Below, one piece after another: positions 1-6,618 of a stretch of 9,472 bases of DNA. This stretch comes from Bacteroidaceae bacterium (GTDB lineage Bacteria; Bacteroidota; Bacteroidia; Bacteroidales; Bacteroidaceae): assembly GCA_028707655.1 (NCBI GenBank), contig JAQWAN010000033.1, positions 1 to 9,472 of the forward strand, read 5' to 3'. The notes below the pieces were generated by a model. The model saw nothing but the letters and a program-made list of their open reading frames with translations, did not search any database and was not told the origin of the DNA. Position 1 is the stretch's first letter; each line of letters starts with the position of its first letter. The position numbers and the translations under genes are program-made.

Positions 1-546
1 ACCCCTATGATTACCTATGGAACGAATCCAGGTATGGGTATGGGTATTACAGAGCGAATACCCACCACGGAGAAGATGACAGAGAAGGAAAAAACAGGTT
101 TCTTAAAGTCGCTTAAATACATGGGCTTTCAGCCCGATGAATTATTGTTAGGAAAGAAAATTGATTATGTCTTTTTAGGTGCATGTACCAATGGTCGTAT
201 TGAAGATTTTCGTGCTTTCGCCTCCTTAGTAAAGGGAAAGAAGCGTGCCAGTAATGTGATTGCGTGGCTGGTACCCGGGTCTTGGATGGTAGATGCACAG
301 ATTAGAGCAGAAGGATTGGATAAAATTTTGGCAGAAGCCAATTTTGAGATTCGTCAACCTGGTTGCTCGGCGTGTCTAGCCATGAACGACGATAAGGTAC
401 CTGCTGGTAAATATGCTGTTTCAACGAGTAACCGAAATTTTGAGGGGCGTCAAGGGCCTGGTGCACGTACCTTGTTAGTGAGTCCATTAATGGCGGCAGC
501 TGCTGCTGTTACCGGTGTTATTACCGATCCAAGAGAGTTAATGTAA
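1..546 (+). CDS. leuC: 3-isopropylmalate dehydratase large subunit, C-terminal part (5' end outside window)
   Basis: Partial gene: the reading frame is open from base 1 and gives about 181 residues, against roughly 465 for a full LeuC, so more than half lies upstream. With LeuD it isomerises 2-isopropylmalate to 3-isopropylmalate in the cytoplasm, using a [4Fe-4S] cluster. All three expected cluster cysteines are visible: one in GACTNGRIEDF (codon at 184) and two in PGCSACLAMN (codons at 364 and 373). Their spacing of 60 and 3 residues equals that of E. coli LeuC C347, C407 and C410 (family knowledge). The substrate-loop motif SNRNFEGRQG follows. The fragment starts at the conserved Y/WGTNPG segment. 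It ends 20 nt before leuD, with which it surely forms one transcript and one enzyme. The aconitase superfamily also includes homoaconitase and citraconate isomerases, but the neighbours make LeuC the best call. Confidence 0.97.
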   Translation, partial: TPMITYGTNPGMGMGITERIPTTEKMTEKEKTGFLKSLKYMGFQPDELLLGKKIDYVFLGACTNGRIEDFRAFASLVKGKKRASNVIAWLVPGSWMVDAQIRAEGLDKILAEANFEIRQPGCSACLAMNDDKVPAGKYAVSTSNRNFEGRQGPGARTLLVSPLMAAAAAVTGVITDPRELM

Positions 547-566
547 TTATCTAAAAGTAAGAAAGA

Positions 567-1157
567 ATGAAAACAAAATTTAATATAGTGAGGAGCACCT
601 GTGTTCCGCTTCCTCTTGAGAATGTAGATACAGATCAAATTATTCCTGCACGCTTTTTGAAAGCAACTACCAAAGAGGGTTTTGGCGAAAATCTGTTTTG
701 TGATTGGCGGTACGATAAACAGGGTAACAAGATAGACTCTTTTGTGCTGAACAATCCCCTATATGGTGGAGAGATTTTAGTAGCGGGTAAGAACTTTGGC
801 TCTGGTTCAAGTAGAGAACATGCGGCATGGGCCATAGCCGATTATGGATTTAGAGTGGTGGTAAGTAGTTTCTTTGCAGATATCCACAAAAACAATGAGC
901 TGAACAACTTTGTTTTACCTGTAGTGGTGAGCGAACCCTTTTTAGCGGCTCTATTTGCATCGATAGAGAAAGACCCTACTACGGAGGTAGTGGTAGATCT
1001 ACCTGCACAAACCATCACCAATACAATGACACAGACATCTGAGACATTCGAGATTAATGCTTATAAGAAACATTGTCTGATGCATGGATTAGATGATATT
1101 GATTTCCTTTTAAGTAATAAGCACAAAATAGAAACATGGGAAAATCAGTACAAATAG
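567..1157 (+). CDS. leuD: 3-isopropylmalate dehydratase small subunit
   Basis: The 196-residue product is full length for LeuD (about 200). It forms the swivelling domain of the LeuCD isomerase and completes the active site around the LeuC iron-sulphur cluster. The family motifs are present in order: NVDTDQIIPARFL near residues 19-31, then GKNFGSGSSREHAAWAI near residues 73-89, the loop that binds the substrate carboxylates. The ATG at 567 starts the protein just ahead of the conserved first strand. There is no clear Shine-Dalgarno sequence, only an A-rich leader, which is normal for Bacteroidota. Its last 22 nt overlap the start of the next gene, suggesting translational coupling. If the downstream LeuA-like enzyme makes citramalate, LeuCD probably also isomerises that compound, a dual role known in other bacteria. 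Confidence 0.97.
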   Translation: MKTKFNIVRSTCVPLPLENVDTDQIIPARFLKATTKEGFGENLFCDWRYDKQGNKIDSFVLNNPLYGGEILVAGKNFGSGSSREHAAWAIADYGFRVVVSSFFADIHKNNELNNFVLPVVVSEPFLAALFASIEKDPTTEVVVDLPAQTITNTMTQTSETFEINAYKKHCLMHGLDDIDFLLSNKHKIETWENQYK

Positions 1158-2665
1158 AAATAATGGATACCACGCTGCGCGATGGTGAGCAGACAAGTGG
1201 CGTTTCTTTTGTTCCACACGAAAAGCTGATGATTGCTCGTCTGCTTTTAGAGGATGTAAAGGTCGACCGGATAGAGGTGGCTTCTGCACGCGTTTCGGAT
1301 GGAGAACTGCATGCTGTAAAAATTATTTGTGACTGGGCAAAGAAACATGATTCACTGCATAAAGTGGAGGTCTTGGGTTTTGTAGATGGCCATACATCGG
1401 TAGATTGGATCTATTCTACGGGTTGTAGAGTGATTAATCTATTGGCCAAAGGGTCGTTAAAGCATTGTACATATCAGCTAAAAAAGACCCCTGAACAACA
1501 TATCAGCGATATCTTAGCGGTGGTTCGTTACGCAAAAGAAAGGGGACTAGAAACAAATCTATATTTAGAAGATTGGAGCAATGGCATGAAAGATTCTCCA
1601 GCCTATGTGTTTCAGTTAGTAGATGCACTTAAGGAGAGTGGTATAAAACGTTTTATGCTACCCGATACACTTGGCATACTTAATCCATTGCAAGTGATTG
1701 AGTTTATGCGAAAAATGAAAAAGCGGTATCCTACTATACCTTTTGATTTTCATGCCCACAACGATTATGATTTAGCCGTTAGTAATGTTTTAGCTGCGGT
1801 GTTGAGCGGTGTGCAAGGATTACATACCACCATTAATGGACTAGGAGAGCGGGCTGGGAATGCGCCGTTGGCCAGTGTTCAAGCCATCTTAAAAGATCAT
1901 TTTAGTGCGTGTACGCATATTGTGGAGAATAAATTAAACGATGTAAGTAGGGTGGTGGAATCGTATTCGGGTATTACTATTCCTGCTAATCAGCCACTGG
2001 TGGGAGAAAATGTGTTTACCCAAGTGGCGGGTGTACATGCCGATGGGGATAATAAGAACGACCTATATTGTAATGAATTGCTACCCGAACGTTTTGGACG
2101 TATACGTGAATATGCCTTAGGCAAGACCTCTGGTAAAGCTAATATTGAGAAGAATCTTCAAAATCTTGGACTGGAACTAGATGAGGAATCGATGAAACGT
2201 GTAACGGAACGGATTATCGAACTAGGTGATAAAAAGGAATTGGTGACACGAGAAGATTTACCCTACATCATTTCCGATGTCTTAAAACATGAGGGGGCTA
2301 ACAATAAGGTAAAACTCAAAAGCTATTTTGTAAACTTAGCGCATGGGTTAAAGCCGATGGCTACGCTATGTATAGAGATTAATGGACAGGCGTACGAAGA
2401 GAGCTCCTCTGGCGATGGACAATATGATGCTTTTGTACGTGCTTTGCGTAAGATTTACAAAGATATTTTAGGGCGAGCCTTTCCACGATTAATAAATTAT
2501 GCTGTAAACATTCCACCGGGTGGTAGAACGGATGCTTTTGTACAAACCGTAATTACTTGGGAGTATGATAAGAAGATTTTTCGTACCCGTGGCTTGGATG
2601 CCGACCAAACGGAAGCAGCTATCAAGGCGACTATAAAAATGTTGAATAGAATAGAAGATTATTAA
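1136..2665 (+). CDS. 2-isopropylmalate synthase / (R)-citramalate synthase family protein (LeuA-like, with regulatory domain)
   Basis: The 509-residue enzyme condenses acetyl-CoA with a 2-keto acid. The N-terminal half is an HMGL-like TIM barrel with the signature DTTLRDGEQ (residues 11-19), the metal-binding HAHND (206-210), LPDTLG (175-180) and GLGERAGN (235-242). Roughly residues 385-509 form a LeuA-type C-terminal regulatory domain, so feedback inhibition by an amino acid is likely. Substrate is uncertain. The segment EDWSNGMKDSP (145-155) resembles the equivalent stretch of citramalate synthases more than that of LeuA, while GLGERAGN is more LeuA-like. With leuCDB it could serve leucine synthesis (from 2-oxoisovalerate) or the pyruvate route to isoleucine. 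I recall Bacteroides genomes carrying this paralogue beside a separate canonical leuA. The start at 1136, inside leuD, is preferred: the in-frame ATG at 1163 would delete the first barrel strand. Confidence 0.85.
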   Translation: MGKSVQIEIMDTTLRDGEQTSGVSFVPHEKLMIARLLLEDVKVDRIEVASARVSDGELHAVKIICDWAKKHDSLHKVEVLGFVDGHTSVDWIYSTGCRVINLLAKGSLKHCTYQLKKTPEQHISDILAVVRYAKERGLETNLYLEDWSNGMKDSPAYVFQLVDALKESGIKRFMLPDTLGILNPLQVIEFMRKMKKRYPTIPFDFHAHNDYDLAVSNVLAAVLSGVQGLHTTINGLGERAGNAPLASVQAILKDHFSACTHIVENKLNDVSRVVESYSGITIPANQPLVGENVFTQVAGVHADGDNKNDLYCNELLPERFGRIREYALGKTSGKANIEKNLQNLGLELDEESMKRVTERIIELGDKKELVTREDLPYIISDVLKHEGANNKVKLKSYFVNLAHGLKPMATLCIEINGQAYEESSSGDGQYDAFVRALRKIYKDILGRAFPRLINYAVNIPPGGRTDAFVQTVITWEYDKKIFRTRGLDADQTEAAIKATIKMLNRIEDY

Positions 2666-2682
2666 TAGATAAAAAGATAAAA

Positions 2683-3744
2683 ATGAAACTTAATATTGCA
2701 GTCTTAGCAGGCGATGGTATTGGACCAGAAATTGCCGAACAGGGGGTAAAGGTGATGCGTGCCATCTCTGAAAAATTTAAACATGAAGTAGCATATACCT
2801 ATGCTGTCTGTGGAGCAGATGCTATTGACAAAGTGGGCGACCCTTTTCCTGAAGCTACCTACCAGGTATGCAAGGCGGCGGATGCAGTGCTCTTTTCTGC
2901 AGTTGGCGACCCTAAATTTGATAATAACCCTACGGCAACCGTACGACCAGAGCAGGGCCTTTTGGCTATGCGTAAAAAATTAGGCTTGTTTGCCAATATT
3001 CGTCCTATACAGACCTTTAAATGCTTGCTACATAAATCGCCTTTGCGTATGGAACTAGTAGAAAAAGCTGATTTTGTTTGTATACGTGAGTTGACCGGTG
3101 GTATGTATTTTGGGGAGAAATATCAGGATAATGACAAAGCATATGATACGAACTATTATACCCGTTCGGAGATTGAGCGTATCCTTAAAGTGGCTTTTGC
3201 ATATGCACGTAAACGTAATAATCATCTAACGGTAGTGGATAAAGCAAATGTGTTGGCCTCTAGTCGTTTATGGCGACAGATAGCACAAGAAATGGCACCT
3301 CTCTATCCCGATGTAACCACGGATTATATGTATGTGGATAATGCAGCGATGCGTATGATTCAAGACCCAGCCTTCTTTGATGTGCTGGTTACAGAAAACA
3401 CTTTTGGCGATATCTTAACCGACGAAGCATCGTGCATCACGGGTTCTATGGGGCTACTACCCTCTGCCTCTACAGGAGATAGTACTCCTGTGTTTGAACC
3501 AATTCATGGATCGTGGCCACAAGCAAAGGGTAAAAACATTGCAAATCCATTGGCACAAATCTTATCGGTGGCCATGCTTTTTGAACATTTCAATTTGAAT
3601 GAAGAGGGAGAGTTGATTCGTCAGGCTGTGGATGCTTCATTAGATGCTGAGGTGCGTACCCCTGAGATACAGGTAGAGGGCGGTAAGAGCTTTGGTACAA
3701 AAGAGGTGGGCGAATGGATTGTAAAATATATTCTAACCAAGTAG
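2683..3744 (+). CDS. leuB: 3-isopropylmalate dehydrogenase
   Basis: The 353-residue protein matches the normal LeuB length. It oxidises and decarboxylates 3-isopropylmalate with NAD+ to 2-oxoisocaproate, the last committed leucine step. Visible motifs are the N-terminal LAGDGIGPEI (residues 8-17), substrate-binding arginines R97, R107 and R135, catalytic Y142 and K187, and metal-binding D219, D243 and D247. These align at nearly constant offset (2-3 residues) with the well-studied Thermus LeuB residues. RPEQGLLAMRKKLGLFANIRP-type spacing around residues 88-108 separates it from isocitrate and tartrate dehydrogenases. The cofactor loop reads HGSWPQAKGKNIANP rather than the common HGSAPDIAGK form; I recall a similar version in Bacteroides. 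It begins 17 nt after the LeuA-like gene and is the last gene before a strong terminator. It would also process 3-methylmalate if the operon makes citramalate. Confidence 0.97.
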   Translation: MKLNIAVLAGDGIGPEIAEQGVKVMRAISEKFKHEVAYTYAVCGADAIDKVGDPFPEATYQVCKAADAVLFSAVGDPKFDNNPTATVRPEQGLLAMRKKLGLFANIRPIQTFKCLLHKSPLRMELVEKADFVCIRELTGGMYFGEKYQDNDKAYDTNYYTRSEIERILKVAFAYARKRNNHLTVVDKANVLASSRLWRQIAQEMAPLYPDVTTDYMYVDNAAMRMIQDPAFFDVLVTENTFGDILTDEASCITGSMGLLPSASTGDSTPVFEPIHGSWPQAKGKNIANPLAQILSVAMLFEHFNLNEEGELIRQAVDASLDAEVRTPEIQVEGGKSFGTKEVGEWIVKYILTK

Positions 3745-3767
3745 AAGTAACTCTATTTTTTTAAGGT

Positions 3768-3808
3768 AGAAGCGCTGGGTAATTTATTACCTAGCGCTTC
3801 TCTTTTTG
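3768..3808 (+). terminator. Rho-independent terminator after leuB
   Basis: A long hairpin begins 23 nt after the leuB stop codon. The arms AGAAGCGCTGGGTAAT (3768-3783) and ATTACCTAGCGCTTCT (3786-3801) pair along their length with one G-U pair, leaving a small T-rich loop. The 3' arm is followed by C and a run of five T (3803-3807). The stem and the T tract fit an intrinsic terminator that ends the leu transcript and insulates the downstream miaA promoter. Nothing else is recognisable between here and the miaA promoter. Confidence 0.9.
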
Positions 3809-3884
3809 TTCCGTAATATCTTATTAACAGCTCAAGTTGTACCCACTGTTTATACTCTTTAAACGTTATATTTCATTTGTTTTT

Positions 3885-3915
3885 TGTACAATATATTTCA
3901 GAAATATATTGTACA
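3885..3915. repeat. Perfect 31-bp palindrome overlapping the miaA promoter
   Basis: The arm TGTACAATATATTTC (3885-3899) is followed by a single central A (3900) and its exact reverse complement GAAATATATTGTACA (3901-3915). Each end is itself the palindrome TGTACA. The right arm runs into the candidate promoter -7 element at 3912-3919, so most of the repeat would lie upstream of the transcription start. That argues for a DNA-level operator bound by a dimeric protein rather than an RNA hairpin. Part of the right arm recurs upstream of the DUF5686 gene at 7400-7421. The binding protein is unknown. Confidence 0.85.
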
Positions 3916-3919
3916 TTTG
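3912..3919 (+). promoter_or_regulatory. Candidate Bacteroidota -7 element for the miaA operon
   Basis: TACATTTG matches the Bacteroidota -7 consensus TAnnTTTG exactly and lies 20 nt before the miaA ATG. A possible -33 element TTTG is at 3883-3886. The 25-nt gap between the two is longer than the usual 19-21 or so, so the upstream element is doubtful. If correct, transcription starts near 3926 and the leader is only about 14 nt. The element is partly inside the palindrome, so a protein bound there would block the promoter. Confidence 0.6.
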
Positions 3920-3939
3920 CGTTATATACTAGTAATAGA

Positions 3940-4863
3940 ATGGTGAAGTACGATTTAATAACAATTCTTGGACCAACTGCTTGTGGAAAAACTTCATTTG
4001 CAGTGCAATTGGCCCATACGCTACAGGGCGAAATTATTAGTGCCGATAGTAGGCAGATTTATCGAGGTATGGATATTGGAACGGGGAAAGATTTGCGTGA
4101 ATATCAGGTAGATGGTGTGACTATTCCTGCGCATCTGATTGATATTGTTGACCCTGGCTATAAATATAATGTGTATGAATATCAACGCGATTTTCTGCAG
4201 GCTTATGAAGCTATAAAGGCAAAGGGGGTAGTACCCATTATGTGTGGTGGAACGGGAATGTATCTCGAATCTATTTTAAGAGGCTATAGGCTGTTGCCTG
4301 TGCCAGAAAACACCGAACTACGTAACTCTTTAGCTGATAAATCGTTGGATTATTTAAAAAAACGGTTGGCTACCTATAAGAAATTGCATAATAACACCGA
4401 TGTGGACTCTGTTAAAAGAGCGATACGTGCTATTGAAATTGAGGAGTACTATCTGTTACAACCAGTAGATAAGCGCTCTTTTCCTACTATAAACAGTTTG
4501 ATTATCGGAATAGATATTGACCGTGAGCTCCGACGAGAACGAATAACGAAGCGTTTACATGAACGATTAGAGGAGGGGATGGTAGAGGAGGTAAGAGGCT
4601 TATTGGCTACTTCTTCTATTACACCAGAAGATTTAATTTATTACGGACTAGAATATAAATTTCTCACTCTATATACTATTGGCAAGCTTTCTTATGAAGA
4701 GATGGTACGTCAACTAGAGGTGGCTATTCATCAGTTTGCTAAACGACAAATGACGTGGTTTAGAGGCATGGAACGAAGAGGCTGTTCTATCTGTTGGATA
4801 CAGACAAATTGGTCGATGGAGGAGAAAGTGGCATATGTTGTACAACAATTAAAGAAAGAATAA
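3940..4863 (+). CDS. miaA: tRNA dimethylallyltransferase (tRNA A37 isopentenyltransferase)
   Basis: The 307-residue protein has the usual MiaA length. It transfers a dimethylallyl group to N6 of adenosine 37 in tRNAs reading codons that start with U. The P-loop GPTACGKT is at residues 11-18, with Cys where Ser is commoner. ISADSRQIYRGMDIGTGK (33-50) contains the expected catalytic Asp (D36). CGGTGMYLE (102-110) carries the conserved Thr, and KRQMTWFR near 268-275 is the family C-terminal motif. An upstream TTG at 3877 would add 21 residues but translates the promoter palindrome, so the ATG at 3940 is chosen. I recall that many Bacteroides genomes encode two MiaA paralogues; the slightly off-consensus motifs suggest this could be one of such a pair. 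It is the first gene of a three-gene operon, ending 2 nt before the lipid kinase. Confidence 0.93.
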   Translation: MVKYDLITILGPTACGKTSFAVQLAHTLQGEIISADSRQIYRGMDIGTGKDLREYQVDGVTIPAHLIDIVDPGYKYNVYEYQRDFLQAYEAIKAKGVVPIMCGGTGMYLESILRGYRLLPVPENTELRNSLADKSLDYLKKRLATYKKLHNNTDVDSVKRAIRAIEIEEYYLLQPVDKRSFPTINSLIIGIDIDRELRRERITKRLHERLEEGMVEEVRGLLATSSITPEDLIYYGLEYKFLTLYTIGKLSYEEMVRQLEVAIHQFAKRQMTWFRGMERRGCSICWIQTNWSMEEKVAYVVQQLKKE

Positions 4864-4865
4864 TT

Positions 4866-5792
4866 ATGGCTATAGAACCAGACAGATGGGGCGTTATTTA
4901 TAATCCCAAAGCAGGATTAAATAAGGTGAAGAAACGTTGGGGGCGTATTCGTTCTTATATGGAAAGTAAGAAGGTTGCTTTTGACTATGTACAGTCTGAA
5001 GGATTTGGTTCTGTGGAGCGCTTGTCGCGTACAATGGTTAATAATGGGTATAAGATTATTGTGATTGTGGGTGGCGATGGTGCTTTGAATGATGCTTTAA
5101 ATGGAATCTTATCGGCCGATGAGAAACTCAGAGATAAGGTGGCGTTGGGTATCATACCAAATGGTATTGGAAACGATTTTGCCGAGTACTGGGGATTAAC
5201 TCTCGATTATAAAGAGGCGGTTGATTGTATAATAGCTGGTAGACAAAAAAAGATTGACGTGGGATATTGTGCTTTTTATGCTAATAAGGAGCATAAGAAA
5301 CGTTATTTTCTGAATGCTGCCAATATTGGATTGGGTGCACGAATAGTACGTATCACCGACCAGACCAAACGTTTCTGGGGGGTGAAAGTATTGTCTTATC
5401 TAGCTGCACTGTTCCTGTTGATTTTTGAACGAAAATTATACCGTATGCATCTGCGTATCAATGATGAACATATTCGCGATAAGGTGATGACTGTTTGTAT
5501 AGGAAGTGCACATGGTTATGGATTAACACCTAGTGCGGTGCCCTATAATGGTTGGTTAGATGTCTCTATTATCTATCAACCTCAATTTACACAATTGTTT
5601 AGCGGTTTGTGGCTACTCATACGTGGGAGAATACTTAACCATAAACTGGTGAAATCGTACCGAACCAAACATGTGCGTGTGTTGCGCGCTAGAAATGCAG
5701 CGTTAGATGTGGATGGACGTATGTTACCCTCCTCTTTTCCTTTAGATATAGGTATCTCTAAGGAAGCTTTTACAATGATAATACCCAAATAA
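4866..5792 (+). CDS. Diacylglycerol kinase family lipid kinase (YegS/DgkB-like)
   Basis: This 308-residue protein belongs to the family that phosphorylates lipids such as diacylglycerol at the inner face of the cytoplasmic membrane. Seen directly are the N-terminal VIYNPKAG (10-17), the nucleotide-binding VGGDGALNDALNG (68-80), IIPNGIGNDFA (96-106) in place of the common PxGTGNDFA, and NAANIGLGA (150-158). There is no true membrane segment, although 175-187 is hydrophobic. Two family positions look altered: the usual Asp-Gly in the PxAxxxDGxLDV region is NG (PYNGWLDV, 226-233), and the usual DGE near the C-terminus is DGR (283-285). The substrate is therefore unclear. Its place between miaA and kdsA suggests phospholipid or envelope lipid turnover. 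The ATG at 4866 is preferred: an earlier in-frame ATG at 4794 would overlap miaA by 70 nt and add residues ahead of the conserved first strand. Confidence 0.88.
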   Translation: MAIEPDRWGVIYNPKAGLNKVKKRWGRIRSYMESKKVAFDYVQSEGFGSVERLSRTMVNNGYKIIVIVGGDGALNDALNGILSADEKLRDKVALGIIPNGIGNDFAEYWGLTLDYKEAVDCIIAGRQKKIDVGYCAFYANKEHKKRYFLNAANIGLGARIVRITDQTKRFWGVKVLSYLAALFLLIFERKLYRMHLRINDEHIRDKVMTVCIGSAHGYGLTPSAVPYNGWLDVSIIYQPQFTQLFSGLWLLIRGRILNHKLVKSYRTKHVRVLRARNAALDVDGRMLPSSFPLDIGISKEAFTMIIPK

Positions 5793-5802
5793 AACGGAGA
5801 AA

Positions 5803-6609
5803 ATGAATAATGACTATTTAAGATATAAAGAAGCTGATAATTTCTTTTTATTGGCTGGCCCATGTGTTATAGAGGGCGAGGAGATGGCAATGCGTATTGC
5901 GGAGCGTGTGGTGGAGATAACCAATAGACTGAACATACCTTATGTCTTTAAAGGGTCGTATCGAAAAGCAAATCGCTCTCGTATCGATTCCTTTACTGGT
6001 ATTGGCGATGAAAAAGCGTTGAAAATATTACGAAAAGTGGGAGAAACCTTTGGCATACCTACTGTAACAGATATTCATACGGCCGATGAGGCTAAACGCG
6101 CAGCAGCATATGTGGATGTGCTACAGATTCCCGCTTTTTTATGCAGACAAACCGATCTATTGGTGGCTGCTGCCCAAACGGGAAAAATTGTGAATGTGAA
6201 AAAAGGACAGTTCTTATCGCCAGAATCCATGCAGTTTGCAGCGAATAAGTTGGTGGATGCTGGTAATAACCAAGTGATGATTACCGAGAGAGGAACTACA
6301 TTTGGCTATCAAGACCTTGTGGTTGATTATAGAGGAATACCTACGATGAAAACGTTTGGCTTTCCTGTTGTGTTAGATGTGACCCATTCTTTGCAGAAGC
6401 CTAATCAGACATCGGGTGTAACGGGCGGCATGCCACAGCTAATTGAAACCGTGGCTAAAGCAGGTATTGCTGTTGGAGCGGATGGATTATTTATTGAGAC
6501 CCATGAGAATCCTTCTGAAGCGAAGAGTGATGGTGCAAACATGTTACAGCTAGATCGTTTAGAAGGTCTGCTCGAAAAATTAGTACGAATAAGAGAAGCG
6601 ATTTTATAA
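5803..6609 (+). CDS. kdsA: 3-deoxy-8-phosphooctulonate synthase (Kdo-8-phosphate synthase)
   Basis: The 268-residue cytoplasmic enzyme condenses phosphoenolpyruvate with arabinose 5-phosphate to Kdo-8-phosphate, the first committed precursor of the lipopolysaccharide inner core. Length is typical. Motifs include LAGPCVIE (17-24), FKGSYRKANRSR (49-60), which binds phosphoenolpyruvate and the sugar phosphate, NVKKGQFLSP (131-140), ERGTTFGY (162-169) and FIETHENP (230-237). C21, H195, E232 and D243 match in identity and spacing the four metal ligands of the Aquifex metal-dependent enzyme (C11, H185, E222, D233). The metal-independent E. coli type has Asn in place of the Cys. It follows the lipid kinase by 10 nt, with a purine-rich GGAGA at 5796-5800 close to the ATG as a possible weak ribosome-binding site. 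The presence of kdsA indicates an organism with Kdo-containing lipopolysaccharide. Confidence 0.96.
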   Translation: MNNDYLRYKEADNFFLLAGPCVIEGEEMAMRIAERVVEITNRLNIPYVFKGSYRKANRSRIDSFTGIGDEKALKILRKVGETFGIPTVTDIHTADEAKRAAAYVDVLQIPAFLCRQTDLLVAAAQTGKIVNVKKGQFLSPESMQFAANKLVDAGNNQVMITERGTTFGYQDLVVDYRGIPTMKTFGFPVVLDVTHSLQKPNQTSGVTGGMPQLIETVAKAGIAVGADGLFIETHENPSEAKSDGANMLQLDRLEGLLEKLVRIREAIL

Positions 6610-6616
6610 TCGCTTC
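6595..6616. terminator. Hairpin between convergent kdsA and crp/fnr genes, possible bidirectional terminator
   Basis: GAAGCGATT (6595-6603) and AATCGCTTC (6608-6616) form a perfect 9-bp stem with loop TTAT. The hairpin contains the kdsA stop codon and ends 2 nt before the stop codon of the opposite-strand regulator gene. The position, at the meeting point of two convergent genes only 9 nt apart, fits a shared terminator. Neither side has a proper run of T after the stem (CCTTATCC on the + side), so intrinsic termination is only a moderate call. Confidence 0.5.
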
Positions 6617-6618
6617 CC

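Noticed and set aside
3877..3939. TTG start giving a MiaA longer by 21 residues
   Set aside because: The added residues translate the palindrome and promoter element; the ATG at 3940 gives the normal family N-terminus just before the P-loop.
4794..4865. Earlier in-frame ATG for the lipid kinase
   Set aside because: It would overlap miaA by 70 nt and add residues ahead of the conserved first strand; the ATG 2 nt after the miaA stop is far more likely.
5582..5863. Open frame of 93 codons on the - strand across the lipid kinase-kdsA junction
   Set aside because: It is antisense to two well-supported genes with no recognisable protein features.
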